DNA from: Paenibacillus validus NBRC 15382
GTDB taxonomy: Bacteria; Bacillota; Bacilli; Paenibacillales; NBRC-103111
Direction of reading: 5' to 3'
Length of the DNA stretch: 64,000 bases
NCBI RefSeq assembly: GCF_004000985.1
Contig: NZ_BIMH01000018.1
Span: 30,384 to 94,383, forward strand
In this document: one piece after another, positions 35,415 through 43,852 of the stretch
How positions within the stretch are numbered: position 1 is the stretch's first letter
How the letters are laid out: every line of letters begins with the position of its first letter
The notes under the pieces: generated by a model
What the model was told of the DNA's origin: nothing
What the model saw: only the letters and a program-made list of their open reading frames with translations
The model's database searches: none
Program-made: the position numbers and the translations under genes

Positions 35415-35664
35415 TAAAATATTAACATTCATGCCAAAATCGCCTCGAATCGTTCGGATTTTATCTATTTAGTGGTAAAGTATTGTGAATAAATGACACA
35501 TATATGACATGAATATACAATCTTCAAACCTTTTATAGTATTTCGCTATGCTTTCAAGCTTTGTAGAAACGGGAAGTTCTGCGTGTTGTCCGCTTTTCTC
35601 TTCAGCTTTCTTGGAGATGGAAACAATTGTGGGGTGAACCTGATAGAGAAGCTATGATAGAATG

Positions 35665-35835
35665 GAACGGCCTCGGAAGAGACGCTGGCAGCAGCCGATC
35701 TTACTGAGCAATCGAATCAAGGCCGAAGCTTTCCTTAAGGAAGCGCGGGGGAACCTCTTTACTTGGGGTGAAGCCATATTCATGGCAGGGTGATTACTCT
35801 TTGACCCGAATCCGTCAGCTAACCTCGTAGGCCAT
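35665..35835 (+). ncRNA. ydaO/yuaA-type c-di-AMP riboswitch
   Basis: The leader of the LysM/CAP gene contains the hallmark blocks of the ydaO motif: CGGGGGAACC followed by TTGGGGTGAAGCC, GGGTGATTAC, and the most conserved 3' segment GACCCGAATCCGTCAGCTAA with CCTCGTAGGCC. GGCC at both ends can close the outer helix. The ribosome binding site AAGGAGAG follows directly. These RNAs bind cyclic di-AMP and usually turn off cell wall hydrolase and potassium transport genes, which agrees with the wall-associated gene downstream. Boundaries are approximate. Confidence 0.88.
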
Positions 35836-35852
35836 AAAAAGGAGAGATAGTT

Positions 35853-36479
35853 GTGAAGCACTTCAAGAAAACCGCTATGACTGGCGTGATTGCTTTAAGC
35901 ATGATCGTTGGGGCAGGGGCTGCTTCAGCCGCTACGTACACGGTTAAAGGCCAGGATACGATGTGGACGATTTCCAAGCAGTATGGAATACCGCTCAGCA
36001 CCCTGATCAGGCAAAATCCTCAGGTGGCTAACCCGAATATTATCTGGCCGGGCATGGTATTGAACGTTCCTGGCGCTGCGAAAGGAACAACAACGCCGAC
36101 CTCGGCTCAATCCTCTTATGCCGATCAAGTCGTTGCCTTGGTCAATCAGGAACGTGCGAAAGCCGGTCTGAAGCCATTAGTTTATGACAAAGCTTTGTCG
36201 GCCATGGCGCTGGATAAAGCAAAAGACATGAACAATAACAAGTACTTTAGCCATACTTCACCAACTTATGGTTCCCCATTTGATATGATGAAATCGTACG
36301 GCATCCGGTATACGTATGCCGGCGAGAATATAGCTATGGGACAGAAAAGTCCGCAAGAAGTCATGAAGGCCTGGATGAACAGCTCCGGTCATCGTAAAAA
36401 TATTTTGAGTCCAAACTTCACGAAAATTGGCGTTGGCTATTATAATAATTATTGGGTGCAAGAATTTATTGCTAACTAA
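35853..36479 (+). CDS. secreted LysM and CAP/SCP-domain protein (YkwD-like)
   Basis: A 208-residue exported protein. A signal peptide (cleavage near ASAAT, residue about 28) is followed by one LysM peptidoglycan-binding domain (YTVKGQDTMWTISKQYGIPL, ending WPGMVLNVP) and a C-terminal CAP domain (LVNQERAKAGLKPLVYD, YFSHTSPTYGSPFDMM, YAGENIAMGQKSP, SGHRKNILSPNFTKIGVGY). The start is GTG at 35853 after AAGGAGAG. The preceding c-di-AMP riboswitch places it among wall-related genes under second-messenger control. The biochemical activity of bacterial CAP domains is not established. Confidence 0.88.
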   Translation: MKHFKKTAMTGVIALSMIVGAGAASAATYTVKGQDTMWTISKQYGIPLSTLIRQNPQVANPNIIWPGMVLNVPGAAKGTTTPTSAQSSYADQVVALVNQERAKAGLKPLVYDKALSAMALDKAKDMNNNKYFSHTSPTYGSPFDMMKSYGIRYTYAGENIAMGQKSPQEVMKAWMNSSGHRKNILSPNFTKIGVGYYNNYWVQEFIAN

Positions 36480-36506
36480 TAAGCAATCAGACAAACACGT
36501 TACAGG

Positions 36507-36552
36507 CAGCGGCCGTTTCCCGATCACCTTCGGGATCGGCCGCTGTTCTCCT
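36507..36552 (+). terminator. probable terminator after the LysM/CAP gene
   Basis: CAGCGGCCG pairs with CGGCCGCTG (36507-36545) around an inner CCGATC/GATCGG-type stem. The following T tract is weak (TTCTCCT). Confidence 0.6.
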
Positions 36553-36611
36553 ACTATGAAGCATTCCCTCATGCCTCGGGACTCATTCGTTCATAAAAAT
36601 GACGCTCAAAA

Positions 36612-36668
36612 TAATAAAAAAAGGCATCCGGAGTAAGTTCATCTGGAACAAACCCCGGATACCTTTAT
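36612..36668 (-). terminator. terminator of the dioxygenase-ALDH operon
   Basis: On the minus strand AAGGTATCCGG pairs with CCGGATGCCTT and is followed by a run of seven T. Confidence 0.8.
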
Positions 36669-36695
36669 TTATGTTAGCGATGGAAAGGAATGAAA

Positions 36696-38156
36696 TTAGA
36701 ACGGGAAATGACGATAGGTATTTTGGATTGAAACCCATTTGGTGATGGTAAACTCCTCGACAATCCACGGATTCCCGAATCTGCCGAGCCCGCTTGCCTT
36801 ATTTCCTCCGAACGGAATATTAGGGCTGTCGTTCACCGTCTGGTCGTTAATATGCGTCATACCGCTATCGATTTGCAGGGCAAGCTCTTCTCCTTTGGCC
36901 AGATCGGACGTAAAGATCGCCGAGCTTAAACCATAGGCCGTATCGCTTGCCAGTCTAATCGCTTCTTCGTCCGTTTCCGCTTTAATCATGGTAGCGATCG
37001 GTGCGAACAGCTCGGATTGCGCAAGATTACTGGAATTATCGACTTCCGTAAATACATAGGGAGTCAGAACATTGCCCTCACGTTTTCCTTCCAATGCGAT
37101 CTTCACGCCGTCACGTTTGGCTTCCTCAATCACTTGAAGCGCTTTCTGAAGCTGACGCTCATTGACTAGAGGACCGATAACGGTCTTCGGATCGCTCGGA
37201 TCGCCGTAAGGAAGAGCTTTGGCGCGTTCCACAAACTTCTGGACGAACTCATCGTACTTATCCTTATGGATAATCATTCGATTAATAATCATACAAATTT
37301 GGCCCTGATGAATGAATTTCCCGAAGACCGCGGCGTCCACAGCCCGGTCTACATCCGCATCCGATAAAACGACGAACGGGCTGTTCCCTCCAAGCTCAAG
37401 GGCAACACGCTTTAGGTTCCGGCCCGCAATCTCGCCAATGTGTCTTCCAACCGCCGTCGAACCGGTGAAACTGATCATTTGGGCATGCGGATTCGTAAGC
37501 ATTTCGTCTCCGATTTCGGTCAGGTCGGTCAAAATCACTTGCAGCACGCCGTCAGGAAGACCTGCATGCTCGAACGCTTTCGCGATAATGGACCCGCCCG
37601 TCAAGCCAACCTGAATATCAGGCTTATGCACGACGCTGTTCCCCAAGGCAATAGCCGGCGCAATGGTGCGCATAGATAAGTTCATAGGGAAGTTAAACGG
37701 AGATATGGAGGAAATCACGCCCAAAGGAAGACGGTGAATATGATTGACCTTGCCTTCGATACCGGACGGAACTTCCCTAACCTTATAAATTTCATCGGCA
37801 AGACGAATCGCTTCTTCCATCACTTCTATAGCCAGATGCAGTTCCACGTTGGCTTTTAGAACGGTGCCGCCCGTTTCCCGGCTAATCACGGCAGTAATCG
37901 ACTCCCGATTCGCTTGTAAATATTCGATGGCCTTATGAATGACTTCTTTTCTTTGTTCCGCGGAAGATTTCGCCCATTCCTTCTGGGCTTGCTTCGCACC
38001 TTCAAATGCTTCTTGCAGCTGTTTGACCGACGCTAAACGTACAGATGTCACAACGGAATTATCGTAAGGATTCAAAATATCGTAGGTCCGTTCACTAGAG
38101 CCTTCCGTCCACTGGCCATTGATATAGCTTTGGTTCAAATCCTCGTAACGTGTCAT
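36696..38156 (-). CDS. aldehyde dehydrogenase (aromatic aldehyde type)
   Basis: A 486-residue NAD(P)-dependent dehydrogenase. The cofactor loop SFTGSTAVGRHIGEIAG, catalytic Glu in VALELGGNSPFVV and catalytic Cys in HQGQICMIINRMI are intact. The closest overall resemblance is to salicylaldehyde/vanillin/benzaldehyde dehydrogenases. The gene lies 62 bases downstream of the dioxygenase beta subunit, so it may oxidise an aromatic aldehyde in the same pathway. A cre-like site lies in the 62-base gap. Confidence 0.85.
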   Translation of the reverse strand: MTRYEDLNQSYINGQWTEGSSERTYDILNPYDNSVVTSVRLASVKQLQEAFEGAKQAQKEWAKSSAEQRKEVIHKAIEYLQANRESITAVISRETGGTVLKANVELHLAIEVMEEAIRLADEIYKVREVPSGIEGKVNHIHRLPLGVISSISPFNFPMNLSMRTIAPAIALGNSVVHKPDIQVGLTGGSIIAKAFEHAGLPDGVLQVILTDLTEIGDEMLTNPHAQMISFTGSTAVGRHIGEIAGRNLKRVALELGGNSPFVVLSDADVDRAVDAAVFGKFIHQGQICMIINRMIIHKDKYDEFVQKFVERAKALPYGDPSDPKTVIGPLVNERQLQKALQVIEEAKRDGVKIALEGKREGNVLTPYVFTEVDNSSNLAQSELFAPIATMIKAETDEEAIRLASDTAYGLSSAIFTSDLAKGEELALQIDSGMTHINDQTVNDSPNIPFGGNKASGLGRFGNPWIVEEFTITKWVSIQNTYRHFPF

Positions 38157-38196
38157 ATTTTCGTCGCTCCCTTATATGGTTATTATTCCAAACAGC

Positions 38197-38210
38197 TGTA
38201 AGCGTTTTTA
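38197..38210 (-). promoter_or_regulatory. candidate cre (CcpA) site before the ALDH gene
   Basis: TGTAAGCGTTTTTA matches the cre consensus TGWAAGCGNTTNCA at all but one defined position. It lies between the dioxygenase beta and ALDH genes, 41 bases upstream of the latter, where it could block transcription. Confidence 0.5.
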
Positions 38211-38218
38211 TAATTGTT

Positions 38219-38725
38219 TTACAAAAACATACTAAGATTCATAACTCCTAAAACAGCCTGATCCGGATAAATGGTTCGCGACGCAAGCTTCCATTCTCCA
38301 TTCTCTTTGCGTATCACATCTTCCCGTTCTCCGAACATCTTCTCGGTTTCAATATCCGAGCCCCGGCTCCGGTGGAATAAAAAGTAGCTTCGAACCTTGT
38401 ATTCGTCGGGCTGAAGACCGGGATCGACCGTGATGTTACTAATAAAATGCCGCTGCCGCGGCGCCGGATTTTCAACCCAAGCCGAAGTCGTATACAACCT
38501 GTTCACCCTGGTGGTCAGCGACTTCTTCGTTTCTTCCAAATGCGTCATCTCATCGACGATATTGGAGCCGCCCCGTTCTTCGGTCGTCACACGGACGGGC
38601 ATCCGGTAAATGAGGTCATCGGCCAGCAATTCTAACCATTCTTTATATTTCCGATGATCCAGCAAATAGGCTTCGTCTTGGAGAAATCTGCTAATTTCGT
38701 AGTGCAATTGCGGGTTCATTAGCAA
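38219..38725 (-). CDS. aromatic-ring-hydroxylating dioxygenase, beta subunit
   Basis: A 168-residue small subunit of a Rieske oxygenase (NTF2-like fold): EISRFLQDEAYLLDHRKYKE, WLELLADDLIYRMPVRVT, HFISNITVDPG and FREDVIRK-like C-terminal sequence (GEREDVIRKENGEWKLASRT). It is structural rather than catalytic in characterised enzymes. It overlaps the alpha subunit gene by seven bases, which supports coupled production. Confidence 0.88.
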   Translation of the reverse strand: MLMNPQLHYEISRFLQDEAYLLDHRKYKEWLELLADDLIYRMPVRVTTEERGGSNIVDEMTHLEETKKSLTTRVNRLYTTSAWVENPAPRQRHFISNITVDPGLQPDEYKVRSYFLFHRSRGSDIETEKMFGEREDVIRKENGEWKLASRTIYPDQAVLGVMNLSMFL

Positions 38726-40071
38726 CCCTCCTCAGAATCATTTATATCTTTCGTAATGAGTTCCAGCCAATACTCGTGCATGCTTCTGGATATGGCGTCA
38801 ATGTAGCAGGTCGGATAAGCGACGCCGGGTCCCGGGAAGGACGGATCAGGGTCCACATGACCGAATCCCATGAGATAATTGCTGACATTGTTGTAGCTCA
38901 GTTCTTTATCTCTGACCATCAATCCCTTACTGGCTTGAACGACGCGGGCCCATATCTCGGTGTCGTCCTGCTCCAAAGTACCGGAAGTGCCGAAGGAACC
39001 GATATAGCCTTTATACGCTTCCTGCTTGTAATCTTCCGGCGCGGCCTTATCGATCATAAACCAGCACCAAACTTCCACTTTATCGGGTCCCAGCGGCCTC
39101 CAAACCCGGAAATTCAAGTAGTTGTGCAAATGTCCTTCCGTTCCGTGAATAGGGCTGACGAAGGAAAGATTCGGGTAGACGCCCCCTACAAAGACGGTCG
39201 TTCTGGATAAGATGTCCGCTTGCTCGGGGGTCAAGTTTCGCTCGAACATCGGCCACATCGATTCAGGCGTTGACTGATAGCGATGGATGGATCGGCCTGT
39301 AGCGGACGTGATCACGTTAATGCCGTGCCCGTGCTCCATAACGACTTGATGGCCATATCCTGCATATAAAGGATCTTTGGGACTGATTCCCATCTCCACC
39401 GTTGAGCGGTGCGCCGTCTGCACGTGATACGGATCGGCAGAGAAATTTTCGCTTGTGCTCTTCCAGTTGGCTTGGGCTACCCAGCGTTGCGGAACTCCCC
39501 GGACTTCCATGCCGCCGTCGCTTCTGCCGAGCAGCATGTCGAAGTACCATTTCATATCGCCTAAATATTCTTCCAGTGAGATGGCGTCAGGATCCAGGTT
39601 TCCGAAAATCATGCCTTGATACATGGCTACCTTAGGAATCGGACGAAGGCCCCACTCGCTTTTGTCCATCTCTTCTCCGTACACCTTGTCTCCGGCTACA
39701 ATTCCGATCAATTCGCCATCCGTGTTATAGCTCCATCCATGATAAGCACATGTAAACGTTTTCTTTTTCCCGAAATCGGCTGTACATAAATGTGTTCCCC
39801 GATGTGTACAGGAGTTGAGAAAAGCCTTGATCTCCCCTGCGCTGTTTTTGACGAGCAATACAGGATCGTTAACCATCCACCGCGTTACATAACTGCCCGG
39901 CTCTTTGAATTCCGATTCATGCGCCAAAAACTGCCACGTACGCCCGAATACCTTTTGAAGTTCCAACTGGTAAACTTCCGGATCCGTTAAGACCCACTGC
40001 GGCAGCAAACCTTCCGACATTTTTTGCTTTAAAACCTCGAGCGTTTTTTTGTCTAACGTATTTCTTGTCAT
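38719..40071 (-). CDS. aromatic-ring-hydroxylating dioxygenase, alpha subunit
   Basis: A 450-residue Rieske non-haem iron oxygenase that adds O2 to an aromatic ring. The Rieske [2Fe-2S] motif is CTHRGTHLC followed by CAYHGWSY. The mononuclear iron motif is ADPYHVQTAH, with the bridging Asp, and a later acidic ligand region in QDDTEIWARVVQAS. ATG at 40069-40071 follows AAGGAGGTAGAGG; the frame extends 88 codons further upstream without signals and that part was discarded. No ferredoxin or reductase gene is adjacent, so electron transfer must come from elsewhere. An IclR regulator lies upstream, and its probable operator at 40131 precedes this gene. Confidence 0.88.
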   Translation of the reverse strand: MTRNTLDKKTLEVLKQKMSEGLLPQWVLTDPEVYQLELQKVFGRTWQFLAHESEFKEPGSYVTRWMVNDPVLLVKNSAGEIKAFLNSCTHRGTHLCTADFGKKKTFTCAYHGWSYNTDGELIGIVAGDKVYGEEMDKSEWGLRPIPKVAMYQGMIFGNLDPDAISLEEYLGDMKWYFDMLLGRSDGGMEVRGVPQRWVAQANWKSTSENFSADPYHVQTAHRSTVEMGISPKDPLYAGYGHQVVMEHGHGINVITSATGRSIHRYQSTPESMWPMFERNLTPEQADILSRTTVFVGGVYPNLSFVSPIHGTEGHLHNYLNFRVWRPLGPDKVEVWCWFMIDKAAPEDYKQEAYKGYIGSFGTSGTLEQDDTEIWARVVQASKGLMVRDKELSYNNVSNYLMGFGHVDPDPSFPGPGVAYPTCYIDAISRSMHEYWLELITKDINDSEEGC

Positions 40072-40130
40072 CTGAACCTCTACCTCCTTGCCCGAATTTA
40101 AAAAAGCGTTTTCAAACCTAATAGTAAGCG

Positions 40131-40148
40131 GTTCCACTATTGTGAAAC
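40131..40148. promoter_or_regulatory. probable IclR operator upstream of the dioxygenase
   Basis: GTTCCACTATTGTGAAAC is a near-perfect inverted repeat (GTTCCAC/GTGAAAC) 60 bases upstream of the alpha subunit start. A half copy, GTTATTGTGAAG, is at 41216-41227 in front of the iclR gene. The rest of 40072-40349 contains only AT-rich promoter-like sequence. Confidence 0.5.
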
Positions 40149-40349
40149 ATGATACTAGACGAGGAATGAAGGACATCTCCATTATGAATTCCGTATAGCT
40201 GATCATGGACGAGAATACGATATCCTCTACTCTGATCCATCTAGTGAATTGGCGAATCATCAAGTGATCTGATATTTCAAATATATCCAATTTCATTGCA
40301 CATGTCAATTTAAAAATCTCTTTTCGTTTGTTCAATATTCATTCCGAAA

Positions 40350-40378
40350 AACAAAAAATCACCCCTCCCGGAGTGATC
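40350..40378 (-). terminator. terminator after iclR (dioxygenase cluster)
   Basis: On the minus strand ATCACTCC pairs with GGGGTGAT (one G-U pair), followed by TTTTTTG. Confidence 0.65.
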
Positions 40379-40382
40379 GATT

Positions 40383-41159
40383 TTATTTAATGATGTAGCC
40401 CATCCGCAGCGATATTTTCAGGGCGGTCTCTTTCGTCAGATGGATTAATCGTTCTCTTGCTTCCCCTTCCATCTTGAAGCTGGATCCGGAAACGCCGATG
40501 GCCGCTATCGCTTTTTCTTTGCTATCAAATACAGGAACAGCGATGGCCGTAAAACCGCTGAAAGTTTCCCCCGCATCCACAAAGAAGCCTTCTTTCCGAA
40601 TGTCCTCCAGACGCTGGATAAAACGTGCATGATCCGTCATGGTATCCGGCGTAAAAGCTTCGAGCGGGTAACGGCGGAGAAGATCGCGTACAAATTCCGG
40701 CTCCATATAAGCCAGCAGGACGATTCCGAGGGCTCCGTTATGGAGGATACGCCTTCGGCCTATAAAGTTTCGGGGCTGGAAGCCCTCGTCGCTGTCAAAC
40801 CTCATGAGATACTGGAGCGTTTCACCCTGGGGAACCGCCAGCACCGCAGAATGACCGGTTAGTTCCTGTAAATCCTGCAGGTAATGTGCAGCTTCCCGGT
40901 GGATATCCAGATGCTCTAGAACAATCCCCCCGTATTCCAGCGATTTATAGCCGAGACGATACGTGTTCTCTTTCGGATCATAATGAATAAGTCCATTTCG
41001 TTCCAGCGTCCACAGCAGCCGATAGACCGTCGCTTTGGCCAATTTTGTTTTTCTAATAATTTCTTCGATGGATTGATCCGGCCGCTCAAAGCTGAAGCAA
41101 TTTAAAATTTGGATGGCACGCTCCACCGCTCTAACTGGTTCCACATTCAATTCCCGCAT
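40383..41159 (-). CDS. IclR-family transcriptional regulator of the dioxygenase cluster
   Basis: A 258-residue regulator with an N-terminal helix-turn-helix (SIEEIIRKTKLAKATVYRLL then WTLERNGLIHYD) and an IclR ligand-binding domain (ILHNGALGIVLLAYM, GETFSGFTAIAVPVFDSK, KAIAAIGVSGSSF). ATG at 41157-41159 has GGAG eight bases upstream. The gene lies upstream of the dioxygenase/ALDH genes on the same strand but is separated from them by a terminator. IclR proteins frequently control aromatic catabolism, with a pathway intermediate as effector. Confidence 0.87.
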   Translation of the reverse strand: MRELNVEPVRAVERAIQILNCFSFERPDQSIEEIIRKTKLAKATVYRLLWTLERNGLIHYDPKENTYRLGYKSLEYGGIVLEHLDIHREAAHYLQDLQELTGHSAVLAVPQGETLQYLMRFDSDEGFQPRNFIGRRRILHNGALGIVLLAYMEPEFVRDLLRRYPLEAFTPDTMTDHARFIQRLEDIRKEGFFVDAGETFSGFTAIAVPVFDSKEKAIAAIGVSGSSFKMEGEARERLIHLTKETALKISLRMGYIIK

Positions 41160-41325
41160 CGTCAAAACTCCGGTTCATCAAATTAGATTGCATCCTGTAT
41201 GTGCCGATTATGTAAGTTATTGTGAAGGTTTCGGCATTCCATTCGCATTATACCACACTTTTAGCAGCGATGTGCTAATCATCTATGTTTTTGCATAAGA
41301 GATTGATAGATTTGCAAGTGACGTC

Positions 41326-41359
41326 AAACACCCACCGTTAAGCTTATCGGTGGGTGTTT
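41326..41359 (-). terminator. terminator of the spore coat-adhB operon
   Basis: AAACACCCACCG (41326-41337) pairs perfectly with CGGTGGGTGTTT (41348-41359), followed on the minus strand by the T residues of the stem and GACG. Confidence 0.75.
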
Positions 41360-41366
41360 GTTCGTC

Positions 41367-41666
41367 CTATTGGGATACAAGATTTAAAGCCGTCTGAATA
41401 TTCGTCATATCGAGCTGAAGCTGCTCCTTCACTTCATATGGATGATACAAGCCATTCTGCACCATATAATTGGAAATTTGTTCGTGAGTAAGAATCGCTT
41501 CCTCCAGCTGTCTGCGTAAGACATCCTTAATTTCAGGAGTCGCGGTTTCTGTAAGAGCCAAGGCATACGTGATGACGCTGTTTTTGGCCGCTATAAGAAA
41601 ATCCGTCGCAATGACTTGATCGGTCATCGTATTCATTCCCGTTAAATGCTCAAGAATCGTGTTCAT
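41367..41666 (-). CDS. yraD: CotF-like spore coat protein (YraD-like)
   Basis: A 99-residue protein of the CotF family: ATDFLIAAKNSVITYALALT, ETATPEIKDVLRRQLEEAIL and THEQISNYMVQNGLYHPYEV. It is helical, ferritin-like in pattern, and expected on the spore surface. It is the last gene of a five-gene operon whose order and sizes match yraG-yraF-adhB-yraE-yraD of B. subtilis. It is paralogous to the 119-residue protein at 43093-43452. Confidence 0.82.
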   Translation of the reverse strand: MNTILEHLTGMNTMTDQVIATDFLIAAKNSVITYALALTETATPEIKDVLRRQLEEAILTHEQISNYMVQNGLYHPYEVKEQLQLDMTNIQTALNLVSQ

Positions 41667-41677
41667 TAACTCGCCTC

Positions 41678-41878
41678 CTACCTGATCGCTTGGGATAACA
41701 GATCGTTTAACTCCTGAATCTGTCTGGTTGATGACTGGACGTCTTGCTGCAAGATATCGTTCAACGCCGGATCTGATACCAACCTCTGCATCGTTACGGA
41801 CTTCGTCAAGCAGACGGTTTTGAATGAGGCAATTTCATGAAGCTCCAGCGTTTCATGTAACCCGAACCTATTATTCAT
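41678..41878 (-). CDS. yraE: small CotF-like spore coat protein (YraE-like)
   Basis: A 66-residue helical protein (HETLELHEIASFKTVCLTKS, LQQDVQSSTRQIQELNDLL) resembling the N-terminal half of CotF and, in size and position, YraE. It precedes the YraD-like protein by 11 bases; the two together correspond to the two parts of a CotF precursor. Paralogous to the protein at 43470-43676. Confidence 0.8.
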   Translation of the reverse strand: MNNRFGLHETLELHEIASFKTVCLTKSVTMQRLVSDPALNDILQQDVQSSTRQIQELNDLLSQAIR

Positions 41879-41935
41879 CTTTTCACAGCCTCCTATGCTT
41901 GGTCGTGCAGCGGACTTCCCCAGGTTTCAAACCGC

Positions 41936-43072
41936 TTAAGGTTTCAGAACGACTTTAATGCAGCCATCCGTTCTGGTGTCGAAAACTTCATAACCGTGCT
42001 TCGCTTGCTCCAGCGGCAGCACATGGGTAATGACATCGGCGGGATCGACCTTACCTTCAGCGATCAAGTTATACAGATAAGGCATATAGTGGATAACCGG
42101 CGCTTGCCCTGTTCGGATGTTCACGTTGCGCTGGAAAATATCGCCCAGCGGGAAGCCATTGTACCTCGCCCCGTACACCCCTGTGATTTGAATCGTTCCG
42201 CCTTTTCGTACAGCTTGAGAAGCGATTACAATTGCACCCATTGCACCGCCATGAAGCTTTAAACCCGATGCAAGAAACTCCATGGGGCTCATCTTTCCGC
42301 TCATGCCGACACAGTCGATGACAACGTCCGCCCCGCCCTGGGTTATTTCCTTCAGATGATTTCCGATGTTTTCTTCCTGTTCGAAATTGACCGTTTCCAC
42401 TTTATTCGTCCGCTTGGCGTGCTCCAGCCGGTAATCGACGTAATCGACGGCAATTACCCTCTTCGCCCCTTTCAGCCAAGCGAACTTTTGTGCAAGCAAT
42501 CCGACCGGGCCGCAGCCAAGGACGATCACGGTATCCCCGTCTTTCACCCCGGCATTGTCTATGCTCCAATAAGCCGTCGACATGGCGTCGGCCAACAACA
42601 CCAATTTCTCATCCTCCACCTCCGAGCCTTCCGGAACCTTGAAGGACGTGAAGTTGGCGTAAGGGACCCTCAAATACTGCGCTTGCCCTCCGGGATACCC
42701 GCCCGTCGTTCCGGAATACCCGAAGTAGGCTCCCATATCTCCGTTTTTATTGGAGTTATCGCACTGACTTTCCAGCTGGTGCTTGCAGTAAAAGCATTCG
42801 CCGCAGGCGATATTGAACGGGATGATAACCCGGTCGCCTTTTTTGAGTTTGGTTACTCCCGGACCCGTTTCCTCAACAATCCCCATCGGCTCATGACCGA
42901 TCACATAATCCGTAGGCAAATTGGGGATCATGCCGTGAATCAGGTGCAAATCCGATCCGCATATGGCTGTCGTTGTCAGCCTGACGATCATATCGTCTGC
43001 TTTTTCGATTTTGGGGTCTTGAACCTCTTTGACTTCGACATTTTTAATGCCTTGAAAGGTGACGGCTTTCAT
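41936..43072 (-). CDS. adhB: zinc-dependent alcohol dehydrogenase (AdhB-like)
   Basis: A 378-residue medium-chain dehydrogenase/reductase. Catalytic zinc ligands are in TAICGSDLHL and GHEPMGIVEETG; the structural zinc motif is CGECFYCKHQLESQC; the nucleotide-binding motif is VLGCGPVGLLAQ. It has the same length as B. subtilis AdhB and, like it, sits between two pairs of CotF-like genes. ATG at 43072 follows GGGAGG. Presence in a spore coat operon suggests expression in the mother cell; the substrate is unknown, and glutathione-independent formaldehyde dehydrogenases are also related. Confidence 0.87.
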   Translation of the reverse strand: MKAVTFQGIKNVEVKEVQDPKIEKADDMIVRLTTTAICGSDLHLIHGMIPNLPTDYVIGHEPMGIVEETGPGVTKLKKGDRVIIPFNIACGECFYCKHQLESQCDNSNKNGDMGAYFGYSGTTGGYPGGQAQYLRVPYANFTSFKVPEGSEVEDEKLVLLADAMSTAYWSIDNAGVKDGDTVIVLGCGPVGLLAQKFAWLKGAKRVIAVDYVDYRLEHAKRTNKVETVNFEQEENIGNHLKEITQGGADVVIDCVGMSGKMSPMEFLASGLKLHGGAMGAIVIASQAVRKGGTIQITGVYGARYNGFPLGDIFQRNVNIRTGQAPVIHYMPYLYNLIAEGKVDPADVITHVLPLEQAKHGYEVFDTRTDGCIKVVLKP

Positions 43073-43092
43073 GTGATTGTTGTTCCTCCCTA

Positions 43093-43452
43093 TTATTTGT
43101 CTGGTGTCGCGAATAAGCCGAGTCGAGAGGTATCTTCGGGAAAGAGCTTCATTTGGGCGATTTGAACCGTGGTCTGGGCGGCTTTCAGATCGATCGGGAA
43201 TTGTTCGTTGACATCGTACGGATGCAGCCAGCCATTATGTATCATCAGCCGGCTGATTTCGTCATGCAGCGCAAGAGCTTCGTTCAATTGATTCTTCAAT
43301 ACGGTTCTGACTTCGGGGGTTATGGCTTCCGTTAATGCAATGGCGCAGTTTCTTACCCCGTTTTTGGCGGAGAGCAAGAAGTCAAGCGCAAACAGCGAAT
43401 CGGCTTGATCGGGCATCCCCTCGGCGTTTCGGGGATCTAAATAATCTTCCAT
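43093..43452 (-). CDS. yraF: CotF-like spore coat protein (YraF-like)
   Basis: A 119-residue protein of the CotF family: FALDFLLSAKNGVRNCAIAL, TEAITPEVRTVLKNQLNEAL and HDEISRLMIHNGWLHPYDV. It is paralogous to the YraD-like protein (same LxAKN, PEv, LhPY positions) with a longer C-terminus. GGAGGTG lies nine bases upstream of its ATG. It is second in the five-gene coat operon. Confidence 0.83.
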   Translation of the reverse strand: MEDYLDPRNAEGMPDQADSLFALDFLLSAKNGVRNCAIALTEAITPEVRTVLKNQLNEALALHDEISRLMIHNGWLHPYDVNEQFPIDLKAAQTTVQIAQMKLFPEDTSRLGLFATPDK

Positions 43453-43469
43453 AATCGAGGCACCTCCAA

Positions 43470-43676
43470 TTATTGAATCGGGAATTTGGCATACAGGCCT
43501 TGAAGCTGTTGAATAGCTTTAATCGATTGATCTACATCTTTTTGCATCAATGCTTTGAGGTCTTTATTGAACACCAATCCCTGCATCATTTTCGATTTCG
43601 TCATGCAAATCGTTTTAAAATTGAGCATCTCATGAATTTCCATCGATTCATGCGGCGCCAAGCCGTGTTGAGACAT
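43470..43676 (-). CDS. yraG: small CotF-like spore coat protein (YraG-like)
   Basis: A 68-residue helical protein (HESMEIHEMLNFKTICMTKS, MQKDVDQSIKAIQQLQGLY), first gene of the coat operon. Three starts are nested (GTG ATG AAC ATG); the ATG at 43674-43676 is best spaced from AGGAGG. Paralogous to the YraE-like protein. Confidence 0.8.
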   Translation of the reverse strand: MSQHGLAPHESMEIHEMLNFKTICMTKSKMMQGLVFNKDLKALMQKDVDQSIKAIQQLQGLYAKFPIQ

Positions 43677-43771
43677 GTTCATCACCTCCTGTTCAACAGA
43701 GCTATTTTATCCTCAGAAATAAGGCTTATACAGTGACGTAACATATATTGTCCCGGCCATTTTTTAGGTAT

Positions 43772-43817
43772 AAAAAAAAAAAAACAAAAACCGCTTGTCG
43801 TCCATACGACACGCGGT
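43772..43817 (-). terminator. terminator after the acyl-CoA thioesterase
   Basis: On the minus strand ACCGCGTGTCGT pairs with ACGACAAGCGGT (4-base loop), followed by TTTTTG and a run of 13 T. Confidence 0.85.
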
Positions 43818-43852
43818 CTAGATTCGGTATTCGGCAGTCCTGAAGCCGTCCT

